A stretch of DNA of 64,000 nucleotides from Leifsonia poae (GTDB taxonomy: Bacteria; Actinomycetota; Actinomycetes; Actinomycetales; Microbacteriaceae), in assembly GCF_027921845.1 (NCBI RefSeq), contig NZ_BSEN01000012.1, positions 124,001-188,000 of the forward strand. The letters are read 5' to 3'. The notes beneath the pieces were generated by a model. It searched no databases, had not been told where the DNA came from, and saw nothing but the letters and a program-made list of their open reading frames with translations. Both the position numbers and the translations under genes were made by a program. Position 1 is the stretch's first letter; the number at the start of each line of letters is the position of its first letter. This document shows, in pieces, positions 24,590 through 33,076 of the stretch.

Positions 24590-25932
24590 CACACACCTCC
24601 CATGGTCGGCGCGGTCTGAGCGAGCAGACCGGTGAGACCGTCGAGTTGCCGCCACGCATCGGCGGCCGTCGCCGGCTCGCCCAGGTTCTGGCGCAGGAAG
24701 GCGTTGATCGCCGTCTCGTTGGCGACCGCCGCGTCCACGCGAGGGTTGCTGCCGGGCTTGTAGGCGCCGACGTCGAGGAGGTCCTGCGCCGCCACCTTGG
24801 CGGCCAGGATGCTGCGGAGGCCCACCGCCGCGGCGCGCTGCTCCGGTGTGGTCACCCGCGACGCGAGGCGCGAGATCGAGCCCAGAACGTCGATCGACGG
24901 GAAGTGCCCGACGACGGCCAGCCGGCGGTCCATCACCACGTGCCCGTCGAGGATCGACCGGGCCGCATCCGCGATGGGCTCGTTGTGGTCGTCGCCGTCG
25001 ACGAGCACCGTGTACATGCCGGTGATCGACCCGACCTCGCCGGTCCCCGCACGCTCGAGGAGCTGCGCGAGAAGGGAGAACGTCGAGGGCGGGTAACCGC
25101 GGGTGGCCGGCGGCTCCCCCACCGAGAGGCCGATCTCGCGCTGCGCCATAGCGACGCGCGTCAGCGAGTCCATCATGAGCATCACATGCGAACCCTCGTC
25201 GCGGAACGACTCCGCGATGCGAGTGGCCACGAAGGCGGCGCGCAGGCGCATGATCGCCGGCTCGTCCGAGGTCGCGACGACCACGATCGAGCGAGCGAGC
25301 CCCTCGGCGCCGAGGTCGTCCTCGAGGAACTCCCGCACCTCGCGTCCGCGCTCCCCCACCAGGGCGATGACCGAGACCTCGGCCTCGGTCCCGCGCGCGA
25401 TCATCGACAGGAGGGACGACTTGCCGACGCCAGAGCCGGCGAACAGGCCGAGGCGCTGGCCGCGCCCGACCGTCACAAGGGTGTCCAGCGCGCGCACACC
25501 GAGCCCGAGCGGCGTGTCGATCCGCGCGCGGCGCATGGCCTCGGGTGCGCGGTGATCGAGGGAGACATAGCCGTCGGGCTCGATCGGACCCTTGCCGTCG
25601 ACCGGCCGGCCCAGCGCGTCGATCACGCGGCCGAGCATCCCGTGGCCCGTCGGCACGAGCATGGGGGCGCGCGAGGCACGGGCCGGGGCGCCGGCCGCGA
25701 TGCCGGTGAGGCGTCCGAACGGCATGCACCGGATGCGGTCCTGCGTCGTCGCGACGACCTCGGCGTGCACCACCGGATGCTCCCCGATGGTCACCACGTC
25801 GCCGATCGCCGCGTCGATTCCGCTGATCTCCGCGCCGAGGCCGACGATGCTGGCCACCCGTCCGACACGCTCGGGGGCGGCGGCACGCAAAGCAGCGTCC
25901 CACCGCCGTGCGAGCACCGCGGACCCCGTCAC
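24589..25932 (-). CDS. fliI: Flagellum-specific ATPase FliI
   Basis: FliI is the hexameric ATPase that energises loading of export substrates. The 447-residue protein has an F1-beta-like core. Walker A is GLFAGSGVGKSSL (residues about 163-174), Walker B is SHVMLMMDSLTRVAMAQREI, and the signature GYPPSTFSLLAQLLERAG is present. The GTG at 25932 has GGAGGT upstream and overlaps the fliH stop by 4 nt. Confidence 0.96.
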   Translation of the reverse strand: MTGSAVLARRWDAALRAAAPERVGRVASIVGLGAEISGIDAAIGDVVTIGEHPVVHAEVVATTQDRIRCMPFGRLTGIAAGAPARASRAPMLVPTGHGMLGRVIDALGRPVDGKGPIEPDGYVSLDHRAPEAMRRARIDTPLGLGVRALDTLVTVGRGQRLGLFAGSGVGKSSLLSMIARGTEAEVSVIALVGERGREVREFLEDDLGAEGLARSIVVVATSDEPAIMRLRAAFVATRIAESFRDEGSHVMLMMDSLTRVAMAQREIGLSVGEPPATRGYPPSTFSLLAQLLERAGTGEVGSITGMYTVLVDGDDHNEPIADAARSILDGHVVMDRRLAVVGHFPSIDVLGSISRLASRVTTPEQRAAAVGLRSILAAKVAAQDLLDVGAYKPGSNPRVDAAVANETAINAFLRQNLGEPATAADAWRQLDGLTGLLAQTAPTMGGV

Positions 25933-26534
25933 GAGAGCACCTCCCTCGCGCGGTCCAGTGCCGACCGGATGCGCGCATCCAGCCAGCCGTCGGGAAGCTC
26001 GCCGATCGCGTCGCCGGGAGCCAGCCCCGGGTCGGCCACGAAACGGATCGACTCCTCGAGAGCGGCATCGCCGCACGCCTGCAGGACCGCGAGATCCGCG
26101 GCGTTGAGCCGGACGACGCTCACGCTGCCACGCGACTCGTCGCCGAGTGCGCGACGCACCGCGGCCCGCGCGGCGGAGAGCCGGTCGGCGAGCGCGTCGC
26201 CGACGACCGCTTCCGCGAGGCTGAAGGCGGCCTCCACCAGCGCCCCCTCGGCATCGTCGACGACGGGCAGGCTGCACTCGCGCAGTTCGACGGCGGCCGA
26301 CCTCAGTGCGGCGACGAGCTGCGCGACCCGCTGGGCCGCCGCATCGCTCTCCGCTGCCCGTTCCGTGTCGGCCTCCGCCATCCACACGGCCTGTTCGGCC
26401 GCGGCACGCCTCAGGCCGTCGGCGTAACCGGCGGCGTATCCGCGTGACCGTGCCGACGCCGCGGCGGCGTGCTGGACCGCCGACTCCGCGAGCACCGGGA
26501 TCGGGACGGGCGAGAACACGGTCTCACTCGACAT
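25929..26534 (-). CDS. fliH: Flagellar assembly protein FliH
   Basis: FliH is the stalk that regulates FliI and tethers it to FliN at the C-ring. The 201-residue protein has the expected helical N-terminal half with AxxxGxxxG-like small-residue repeats (SRGYAAGYADGLRRAAAEQ). The C-terminal domain ends in LAPGDAIGELPDGWLDARIR, matching the FliH/V-ATPase-E type fold. It overlaps fliG by 11 nt. Confidence 0.88.
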   Translation of the reverse strand: MSSETVFSPVPIPVLAESAVQHAAAASARSRGYAAGYADGLRRAAAEQAVWMAEADTERAAESDAAAQRVAQLVAALRSAAVELRECSLPVVDDAEGALVEAAFSLAEAVVGDALADRLSAARAAVRRALGDESRGSVSVVRLNAADLAVLQACGDAALEESIRFVADPGLAPGDAIGELPDGWLDARIRSALDRAREVLS

Positions 26535-27543
26535 ACGCGTCGTCCTCCGTGCGCTGCACGGTGATCACGCCCTCGGCCTCGAGGTCGCGGATCGCGCGGA
26601 CGATCTCGGCGCGGGCGTCCTCGATCTGCGACATCCGCACTGGTCCGAGCACCCGGATCTCGTCTTCCAGGATCTCCCGGTTGCGCTCGGAGAGGTTCGA
26701 GGTGATGATCTCGGTGACCTGCTCGGAGCTGCCCTTCATCGCGACGGCGAGCACCGACGCGTCGACTCCGCGCAGCACCTGCTGCACGTCGCGCGCTTCG
26801 AGCTTGACGATGTCGGCGAACGTGAGCATGCGCGAGCGGACCTCTTCGGCGAGCTCCGGGTTGCGACGCTCGAGGGCCTCGAGCAGCGCCTTCTCGGTGC
26901 TGGCGTCGGCGCGGTTGATGATCTCGACGAGAGGCTGGACACCGCCGACGACGTCCGACGCCTCGCGGGACCCCACAACGGCGCTCGCCCGCTGCTTCAG
27001 AGTGTCGGCGACGACGCGGACGGCATCCGGACTCGCGCTTCCCATCGTCGCGATCGCGTGCGCGACCTCGGTGCGGGTCTCCTCGTCGAGGCCGCCCAGC
27101 ACCCGGGAAGCGTGATCGGCCCGCAGGTGGGCGAGCACGAGGGCGATCGTCTGCGGCAGTTCGCCGGCGAGCAGCATCTGGATCTGACCGGGCTCCACGA
27201 CGTCGAGGAACTCGAACTGCTTGCCCGCCATGGTCGAGGCGACGCGGTTCAGTACCCCTGTGGCCTTCTCGGCGCCGAACGACGCTTCGAGCAGACCGAC
27301 CGCGATGTCACGGCCGCCGCGCGTCGACATGCCGCCGCGCACGGTGATGTCGTGGAACTCGCTCAGCGCCTTCTCGGCGACGGCGGGGTCGACCCGCCGC
27401 AGCCGCAGGATCTCGGCGGTGATCTCGTCGGCTTCTTCCTCGGAGAACTGCTTCATCACCTGCGCCGCGCGCTGCTGATCCATGTTCATCAGCACGACCG
27501 CCGCCTTCTGAGCGCCGGTCAGCGGGGTCTTGAGGTCGTTCAT
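26524..27543 (-). CDS. fliG: Flagellar motor switch protein FliG
   Basis: FliG transmits torque from the stator to the rotor. The 339-residue protein has three armadillo-like domains. Landmarks are an ELPQTIALVLAHL motif near residues 127-139, where the classic EHPQ is ELPQ here, and the C-terminal torque helix ITSNLSERNREILEDEIRVL with the charged residues that meet MotA. The N-terminal domain begins LTGAQKAAVVLMNMDQQRAA. It overlaps fliF by 4 nt. Confidence 0.96.
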   Translation of the reverse strand: MNDLKTPLTGAQKAAVVLMNMDQQRAAQVMKQFSEEEADEITAEILRLRRVDPAVAEKALSEFHDITVRGGMSTRGGRDIAVGLLEASFGAEKATGVLNRVASTMAGKQFEFLDVVEPGQIQMLLAGELPQTIALVLAHLRADHASRVLGGLDEETRTEVAHAIATMGSASPDAVRVVADTLKQRASAVVGSREASDVVGGVQPLVEIINRADASTEKALLEALERRNPELAEEVRSRMLTFADIVKLEARDVQQVLRGVDASVLAVAMKGSSEQVTEIITSNLSERNREILEDEIRVLGPVRMSQIEDARAEIVRAIRDLEAEGVITVQRTEDDAYVE

Positions 27544-29138
27544 ACGCCCGCCCGATCATCCATCAGGCTGCGCAGGAACTCAGCGGTCTTCTGCGGGTCG
27601 CGTTCGGCCAGCGCCTCGATCTCGGCACGGCGGCGGTCGGCCTCCATCTCCGGGCCCGACGGATCGGGCAGGGGGTCGAGCTGCATCGGGATCGTGGGCG
27701 CTGCCGGTTCGAGCGCGATCGGGAACGGTGCGGCCTCGAGCGCGATCGTGTCGGCATCCGCCTCCAGTTCGGCCTGTTCGGCCGCGCGCCGACGGCCACG
27801 GCGGAAGAGCGCGAAGACGATGATCGCCGCTGCGAGGATCGACGCCGCGATGATCGAGGTGCGGATGATCCCGTTCAGCTGGTCGGCGGTGGCGGCGTCC
27901 TTCGCCTGCTGCAGAGCCTTCGCCGCCTCGGTGGCGCCCGCCTTGCTGAAGTTGACCATCTCGACGCTCACCGAGTCGCCGCGCGCGGTGTTGATACCGG
28001 CGGCCGCGTTGACCAGGTTGGTGATCTCGGCCGAGCTGACGCCGCTCACGGCGTCCTTGTTCAGCGCGACCGACACGGTCTGGCGGTTGATCGAGCCGGC
28101 CGGGATCGTGCGCGTCTCCGTCACCTTGTCGACCGCGTTGTCCTTGGTCGTCGACTCGGAGTTGAACGAGCCGTTGCCGTTTCCGGTCCCGTTGGGGACA
28201 GCGATGTTGTCGGGACCGAGCACGCCGGCCGCGGACCCGCCGGTGCCGGTGTAGGTCTCTTTGGTGTTCGACTCGCTGAGCGATGGAGCATTCGTCGGGC
28301 TGGTGTACGACTCGGTGTTGCGCTGCGCGGTCTCATTGCTGAGGTCGGCCGCGACGACGACGGTCGCATTGCCCGGTCCGACGACCTTGTCGAGCATGTC
28401 CTGCACGGCCCCGCGAACCCGCGTCTCGTAGTCGCTCGCCTGCTTGTCCGCTCCCCCGGTCGCTCCGGTGCCGACCGCGCTGAGCACGGTTCCCGAGGAG
28501 TCGATCACAGCGACGTCGGTCGGCTGCATGCCGGTGATCGCCGCGCTGGTGAGGTGGACGATCGCCTGCACCTGATCGCCCGAGAGGGTGACGCCGTTCT
28601 GGGTCTCGACGAATACGGACGCCGTCGGGTCCTTCTTCTCCGACACGAACACGGTGTCCTGCGGGATGGCGAGACGCACCGAGGCGGCCTTGACCCCCTT
28701 CATGGCGCCGATGGTCGAGCCGAGCTCGCCTTCCATCGCACGCTTGTAGGTGACCGACTGCTGGAACTCCGACGACGTGACGCCCATCTTGTCGAGCAGG
28801 GAGTAGCCGCCCGTGTTCGACGACGGCAGCCCCGCCGATGCGGCCTTCAGGCGTTCGTCGTAGACCTTCTCCTGCGGCACGAGGATCGTGCCGCCGCCGT
28901 CGGTGAGCTGATAGGGCACGTTGTCGGTCTTCAGCTGGTCGACGATGCTCGACGCGTCCGAGGCGGCGAGGCCGGAGAACAGGGGCGTGTACTGGGGCTG
29001 TGTCGCCCACATCGTCAGGCCCGTGATGCCGAGGGCGACGACCACGACGCCGATGATGGCGATGGTGCGCTGTGCGAACGAGAATCCGCGGATCGTGTCA
29101 CCGATCCGCCGGAAGAAGCTCGTGACCTGCTGAGGCAT
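27540..29138 (-). CDS. fliF: Flagellar MS-ring protein FliF
   Basis: FliF forms the membrane MS ring on which the flagellum is built. The 532-residue protein has an N-terminal membrane helix (about 23-45), the ring-building motifs (YTPLFSGLAASDASSIVDQL, VTYKRAMEGELGSTI) and a second membrane helix near residues 432-452 followed by RRGRRR. The cytoplasmic tail ending in AEFLRSLMDDRAGV is the FliG-binding segment. The stop overlaps the fliG start. Confidence 0.96.
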   Translation of the reverse strand: MPQQVTSFFRRIGDTIRGFSFAQRTIAIIGVVVVALGITGLTMWATQPQYTPLFSGLAASDASSIVDQLKTDNVPYQLTDGGGTILVPQEKVYDERLKAASAGLPSSNTGGYSLLDKMGVTSSEFQQSVTYKRAMEGELGSTIGAMKGVKAASVRLAIPQDTVFVSEKKDPTASVFVETQNGVTLSGDQVQAIVHLTSAAITGMQPTDVAVIDSSGTVLSAVGTGATGGADKQASDYETRVRGAVQDMLDKVVGPGNATVVVAADLSNETAQRNTESYTSPTNAPSLSESNTKETYTGTGGSAAGVLGPDNIAVPNGTGNGNGSFNSESTTKDNAVDKVTETRTIPAGSINRQTVSVALNKDAVSGVSSAEITNLVNAAAGINTARGDSVSVEMVNFSKAGATEAAKALQQAKDAATADQLNGIIRTSIIAASILAAAIIVFALFRRGRRRAAEQAELEADADTIALEAAPFPIALEPAAPTIPMQLDPLPDPSGPEMEADRRRAEIEALAERDPQKTAEFLRSLMDDRAGV

Positions 29139-29461
29139 CAGGCCTGCATCCTCATGATCTCGTTGAACGCGTCGACGGCCTTGTTACGCACGCCGGCGAC
29201 CAGCTCGAGGGTCACCTGCGCACGGGACGAGGCGAGCGTCGCGTCGTGGATGTCGGTGAGGTCGCCGGTGACGGCCTTGATCGCGAGCGAGTCCGAGGTG
29301 CCCTGCAGCTGCTGCAGGTTGTCGACGGCGCCCGTGAGGGCGTTGCCGAACGACGCTCCGCCCGTCGCGCCGGTGCCGGATGCGGCGGTCGCGCTGAGCG
29401 CGCTGGCCGGGTCGAGGGCTCCGACGGCTGCGGTGTTGCCGATGGCGGCGATGGGGGGCAT
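29138..29461 (-). CDS. fliE: Flagellar MS-ring/rod adaptor FliE
   Basis: FliE joins the MS ring to the rod. The 107-residue product has the FliE C-terminal pattern SFGNALTGAVDNLQQLQGTS and VTLELVAGVRNKAVDAFNEI, ending MRMQA. The ATG at 29461 overlaps the flgC stop (TGATG), and its stop touches the fliF start. The length is normal. Confidence 0.93.
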   Translation of the reverse strand: MPPIAAIGNTAAVGALDPASALSATAASGTGATGGASFGNALTGAVDNLQQLQGTSDSLAIKAVTGDLTDIHDATLASSRAQVTLELVAGVRNKAVDAFNEIMRMQA

Positions 29462-29853
29462 CAGTTGCGTCCGATCTCGAGGGCGGCCTGGTAGGTCTCT
29501 TTGGCACGGTCGACGACGCCTGCGTTCGCCTGGTACCCGCGCTGCGCCATGATGAGCGCTCCCATCTGCGACGACAGGTCGATGTCGGGGTAGCGCACGT
29601 AGCCCTTCTCGTCGGCGACGGGGTTGTCGGGCTCGTAGACCATGCGGCCCTCGGCGCTCCCGTACGCTGCGCCCGCGACGTAGACACCGGATGTGCCTTC
29701 GCCCTCCTGGGCCTCGATGTACCGCGCCTGGAACGCCGGGCCGCTGGTGGGCTTCGCGGTGTTGATGTTGGCCAGGTTGTCGGAGATGGCGTCCAGCCAC
29801 TTGCGGTGCAGGGTGAGCCCTGTGCCCGCGATCCCGATCGCGTCGAATGTCAT
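29461..29853 (-). CDS. flgC: Flagellar proximal rod protein FlgC
   Basis: The 130-residue rod protein has the shared rod signature ITGTG-like segment, here AGTGLTLHRKWLDAISDNLA followed by NINTAKP. The C-terminal helix is DIDLSSQMGALIMAQRGYQA with NAGVVDRAKETYQAALEIGR. It lies between flgB and fliE, overlapping each by 1 nt. Confidence 0.94.
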   Translation of the reverse strand: MTFDAIGIAGTGLTLHRKWLDAISDNLANINTAKPTSGPAFQARYIEAQEGEGTSGVYVAGAAYGSAEGRMVYEPDNPVADEKGYVRYPDIDLSSQMGALIMAQRGYQANAGVVDRAKETYQAALEIGRN

Positions 29854-30194
29854 CAGCTGGTCCTCAGGGCCGCGCGGATCGCCGTGAACTGGCCGCCGGC
29901 CGCCTGCGAGGCGAACTGGAAGCGCAGCACGGTGTCCACATTGGACAGGGTCTCGGTGTCGAGGTTGACGTTGTTGCCGTCGAGCCTGGTCGGCTCGAGC
30001 GAGCGCGCCGTGGAGGCGGAGACATGACCGTCACCGTTCGCGACCGACTGGGCGAGGGCATCCTCGAAGGACACCCGCTCGGCCGTGTAGCCGGGGGTGT
30101 TCACATTGGCGATGTTGTTGGCGATCGCGCGCTGACGCGCGGCGAGACCGTCGAGAGCGCTGGCCAAGGCCGCGCTGGTCACGGATTCGAGCAC
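29853..30194 (-). CDS. flgB: Flagellar proximal rod protein FlgB
   Basis: The 113-residue rod protein has the pattern ALASALDGLAARQRAIANNI, ANVNTPGYTAE, and a C-terminal LRFQFASQAAGGQFTAIRAA. It is the first gene of the long operon ending at flgE. The GTG at 30194 gives the usual length and has GGGGTG upstream. An ATG at 30239 (128 residues) is an alternative. The sigma-28-type promoter at 30275-30302 gives a leader of about 75 nt. Confidence 0.9.
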   Translation of the reverse strand: MLESVTSAALASALDGLAARQRAIANNIANVNTPGYTAERVSFEDALAQSVANGDGHVSASTARSLEPTRLDGNNVNLDTETLSNVDTVLRFQFASQAAGGQFTAIRAALRTS

Positions 30195-30274
30195 GGGGAC
30201 ACCCCATCGGTAGTCGTCTGTGGTGGACGGCCGATCCATGGCCAGTTCATCGAGCGATCCGTGCTCACTCAGTG

Positions 30275-30302
30275 CTATCGGCAGGGCGAGGGTATGCGTT
30301 AG
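30275..30302 (-). promoter_or_regulatory. Sigma-28-type promoter of the flgB-flgE operon
   Basis: On the minus strand CTAAC (30302-30298), 16 nt, then CCGATAG (30281-30275). Elements and spacing are identical to those of the fliM and fliC promoters. Confidence 0.85.
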
Positions 30303-30356
30303 GAGGTTGCGGAAAACTGCTTCGCGACGGCCGCTCGAGGGCGCAGAAAAGCTCAT

Positions 30357-30585
30357 TTCCCCACAGAGTCATCCACAGCTCTTCACACGTGTGGAATTAC
30401 ACCGCGGTAATTTCGAACAGGCATTCGAAGGTCGGTCTCACGCAGCAAATATGCTGTTCAGAAGGTGTTTTCAGACCGACACTCCCGAATGCAGAACTGT
30501 ATCCCGCGCGTGTCCTCCACATCTCGGAGGTCGTCATCCACCAGTTGTCCCCAACGTTATCCACAGGGTGACGGCCTGTGGGGAA
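30357..30585. other. Cluster of DnaA-box-like sequences
   Basis: Seven 9-mers match TTRTCCACA at 7 or more of 9 positions within 230 bp: TTCCCCACA (30357), TCATCCACA (30369), TCCTCCACA (30513), TCATCCACC (30534), TTGTCCCCA (30545), perfect TTATCCACA (30557), and TTCCCCACA on the minus strand (30577-30585). The AT-richer stretch lies between the two groups. It could be a DnaA-titrating or replication-related site; the chromosomal oriC is normally next to dnaA, which is not here. Confidence 0.5.
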
Positions 30586-30757
30586 GCGTGCTCATCCGAG
30601 CAGCGAAGAGGACGCCATCCGGCCCGGGTCGCGCGTTATCGCACTTCGAGGCGCGACGGCGTCGCCGAACCGCACGATCGACGACATATGCGCTCCGGCG
30701 CACGGTGGCGAGAAGAAGTGGGAACGCGGGTGGAGCGGAGCGGCCGGAGCCCGGCGG

Positions 30758-31084
30758 CTAGCCGATGAGGTCGAAGTACACCGGGTGCGCACTGGATTCC
30801 GCCGGGGGCACCGAGCGCACGGCGGCCAGATGTTTGGCCGTCGTCTGACGCACATCCTCCAGGTACCGGATGGTGTGCAGTTGCGCCTCGAGCAGGCGTG
30901 CCGCCCGTTCCACGAGCTCCGGCGGGATCGGCCCGAGGGCGATCGGCGGGCGCCACGGAACGGGATCGATCTGCGCGACGGCGCGCTGCAGGTCCTCCTC
31001 GACTCGGCCGAGCGCATCGTGCCAGTCGCGCACGTGCACGGGTTCCTCGTCGGTGTACTCGAGCTGTGCGTCAGGCGATGCCAA
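30758..31084 (-). CDS. FliT-like protein, probable flagellar chaperone
   Basis: The 108-residue product follows fliS and precedes flgB, the usual place for fliT. It is mainly helical (VRDWHDALGRVEEDLQRAVA, LVERAARLLEAQLHTIRYLE), as FliT-type chaperones are, but the sequence does not give a firm family match. A TTG at 31084 with GGGAGG nine nucleotides upstream is taken as the start; GTGs at 31039 and 31033 are alternatives. FliT-type proteins hold the FliD cap protein before export. The frame's upstream PLPLPL extension is only a shadow of the fliS alanine repeat. Confidence 0.55.
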   Translation of the reverse strand: MASPDAQLEYTDEEPVHVRDWHDALGRVEEDLQRAVAQIDPVPWRPPIALGPIPPELVERAARLLEAQLHTIRYLEDVRQTTAKHLAAVRSVPPAESSAHPVYFDLIG

Positions 31085-31604
31085 GGTCGCGTCCCTCCCC
31101 TGTCTCCGACGAGGTCGCCGGCCAGCCGGCACGGGCTGCGCCGATCCCGGTCGATCCTGCGGATCCGGCGGCGGCAGCGGCAGCGGCAGCGGCAGCGGCA
31201 GCGGCAGCGACTCCATCGGCCGGCAGCAGAGCCGCGGCCTCGTGCCAGGTGTCGCGCAACGGCTCGATGAGCGAGATCGCCTCGCGCACCTTCTCCGCGT
31301 CGCGGTCGATGTTCGCGGTGACGATCAGGTCGGCGACGTAGGTGTAGAGCTGCAGGAGGCCATCGGCCCCGTCCCAGACGTCGACCTTCAGCGACGACGC
31401 CAGTTCGGCGACGATCTGGTCGGCGTGGCGCAGGTTGTCCCAGGCGACCGGCCAGTTCTGCTCAGTCAGCGCGGTCTCGCCGCGGGTCAGATCGAGCACC
31501 AGGCGGTCGTACAGCATCGTGAGGAGGCGCACCGGCGATGCGGAGAGCACCGAATCCCGGTTGTACGCGTTGAGCTTCGCGGCCGCGCCGCTCACCAGCG
31601 TCAC
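31071..31604 (-). CDS. fliS: Flagellin export chaperone FliS with poly-Ala tail
   Basis: FliS binds the flagellin C-terminus and keeps it unfolded for export. The core (about residues 9-125) is typical: KLNAYNRDSVLSASPVRLLT, MLYDRLVLDLTRGE, LLQLYTYVADLIVTANIDRD. The 177-residue product has an added tail of about 50 residues with a run of 14 alanines, encoded by a GGCAGC hexanucleotide repeat. The GTG at 31604 overlaps the fliD stop (GTGA). Confidence 0.93.
   Translation of the reverse strand: MTLVSGAAAKLNAYNRDSVLSASPVRLLTMLYDRLVLDLTRGETALTEQNWPVAWDNLRHADQIVAELASSLKVDVWDGADGLLQLYTYVADLIVTANIDRDAEKVREAISLIEPLRDTWHEAAALLPADGVAAAAAAAAAAAAAAGSAGSTGIGAARAGWPATSSETGEGRDLGIA
31173..31208. repeat. 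Hexanucleotide repeat (GGCAGC)x6 in fliS
   Basis: Six perfect tandem copies encode the poly-Ala tail of FliS on the minus strand. Copy-number change would alter the tail length in steps of two residues without a frameshift. Confidence 0.8.
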
Positions 31605-32983
31605 GACGAACTCGAGGAGAGGCCGGCGAGCTGTCCGGTCAGCCACGAGGACTGCGACTGCAGCTGCTGGAGCTGGACTTCGAGGTTGGCATACGTCTTC
31701 TCCAGGGTCGCGCGGCGGTCCGCCAGGCGCGTATCCCAGTCGGTGATCTGGTCGTTGAGTCCCTTGACCGTCTTCGTCTCACCGGCGATCTTCGTCGTGA
31801 CCGTGCCGTCGTACTTGTCGCTGATCTGGTTCGCGGCATCCGCGACCCGGCCGGCGATCGTCTGCACCGCAGCCTTGACCTTCTCGGGGTCCGCGGCGAG
31901 CGCGGCGCCGAACTTGTCCTTGTCGAACTCGATCGTGCCGTCGCGGGTGATGCTGATGCCGTACGTCGACGGCGAGATGCCGTCGATCGGCAGCGAGGCG
32001 GCCGAGAGGAGTTTCTGATTGGCGTCGCGCACCGTCGAGTCGCCGGTGAAGGCGCCCGCGGTGACGACGGTTCCTCCGGCGGAGTCCGTCGATGTGGAGA
32101 CCGCCGTCTTCGAGGTCACGAAGGAGAAGATGTCGTTGAGACTCGTGACGAGCGAGTTGGCGACATCCGAGATGGCGCTGTCGTTGCGCGCGACGGTGAG
32201 GCTGACGGGCGTCGTCGAGGCGGCGCTCACGGTCATCGAGACACCGGGGAGCAGGTCGGAGAACGTGTTGGTGGCCGAGGTGACGGTCTGCGCGGCGCCG
32301 GTTCCCGCCCACAGGGTGACCTGGGCGTCCTGAGCGGCTCGCACCTGGGCGGCACCCGGCTCGCTGAGCAGGTCGGTGGCCGTGCCGGCGGTGACATCGG
32401 CCGGGGTCCCGCGGTAGGCGGTGAAGGAGCCGGCGGCGCCGGTCTTGGTCGAGCTCAGCTGCAGCCGGTAGAGCGGCTGCCCTGACGGGTCGAGCCCGGC
32501 GGAGACGCGGGTGGCGCTGACACCGACGCCCGCCTTGTTGATCGCGGCGGCGACATCGGCGAGCGATGAGCTCGACGCGGTCACCTGCTTCACGGTGCCG
32601 TCGGCGGCGACGAAGGTGAGCACAGGAGGCTGGTCCGGCCACTGCGTGAGCGGTCCGGTGACGGACACCTGCGACTGGGCGAGCTTGTCGACCGTGAAGT
32701 CCAGCGTCCCGTCCGTGGCGCCGGGACCGGCGGTCGCGGTGACACTGGTGGAGCTGCTCGTCGCGGTGTGGAGGTCGACGCCGGCCGGCTTCGACGCGGC
32801 AGTCGCGGCGGTGGCGAGGGCGGCGACCTTGGTGTTGAGGGCCTGCATCGCGGTGATGTAGGTGGTGGAGTCGGTGACCTTGTTCTTCAGCAGGGTCTGC
32901 GGAATCGCCTCCGCCTGCATCAGGCTGTTGATCAGCGACGTCGTGTCGAGTCCGCTGATGAGTCCGTCGACGGCCATTCCCAT
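31601..32983 (-). CDS. fliD: Flagellar filament cap protein FliD
   Basis: FliD caps the filament and folds incoming flagellin. The 460-residue product starts with the family block AVDGLISGLDTTSLINSLMQ, has the central cap domains, and ends with a coiled-coil tail containing LADRRATLEKTYANLEVQLQ. It lacks any signal peptide, being exported by the flagellar route. A GGGAGG site precedes the ATG. No promoter is visible between fliC and fliD, so expression probably depends on read-through of the fliC terminator. Confidence 0.94.
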   Translation of the reverse strand: MGMAVDGLISGLDTTSLINSLMQAEAIPQTLLKNKVTDSTTYITAMQALNTKVAALATAATAASKPAGVDLHTATSSSTSVTATAGPGATDGTLDFTVDKLAQSQVSVTGPLTQWPDQPPVLTFVAADGTVKQVTASSSSLADVAAAINKAGVGVSATRVSAGLDPSGQPLYRLQLSSTKTGAAGSFTAYRGTPADVTAGTATDLLSEPGAAQVRAAQDAQVTLWAGTGAAQTVTSATNTFSDLLPGVSMTVSAASTTPVSLTVARNDSAISDVANSLVTSLNDIFSFVTSKTAVSTSTDSAGGTVVTAGAFTGDSTVRDANQKLLSAASLPIDGISPSTYGISITRDGTIEFDKDKFGAALAADPEKVKAAVQTIAGRVADAANQISDKYDGTVTTKIAGETKTVKGLNDQITDWDTRLADRRATLEKTYANLEVQLQQLQSQSSWLTGQLAGLSSSSS

Positions 32984-33028
32984 GCGGTGGTCCCTCCCTC
33001 GAGACTGCGGTGGTGCGGGTGGATGGTG

Positions 33029-33067
33029 GGCGGCCGGGACGCGTTTGGGGTGCGCGCCCCGGCCGCC
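33029..33067 (-). terminator. Strong hairpin terminator after fliC
   Basis: Fifteen-nt arms (33029-33043 and 33053-33067), starting GGCGGCCGGG, pair fully in RNA if one G-U is allowed, with a 9-nt loop. It lies 10 nt past the fliC stop and upstream of fliD. Partial read-through would set the flagellin-to-cap ratio. Confidence 0.8.
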
Positions 33068-33076
33068 TGCCTGCTA

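Larger units (their letters stand above)
30195..30757. other. Gene-free 560-bp region upstream of flgB
   Basis: No convincing coding frame is present. The region holds the flgB operon promoter (30275-30302) and a cluster of DnaA-box-like sites (30357-30585). The stretch 30380-30500 is visibly richer in A and T than the surrounding 70%-GC DNA. The rest (30590-30757) shows nothing recognisable. Confidence 0.7.

Noticed and set aside
30195-30757. Chromosomal oriC
   Set aside because: The DnaA-box cluster is suggestive, but dnaA, dnaN and rpmH are not adjacent, so the main origin is not claimed.
31085-31216. N-terminal PLPLPL extension of the FliT-like frame
   Set aside because: It is the shadow of the GGCAGC repeat in fliS; a TTG start with a ribosome binding site near 31084 is more likely.
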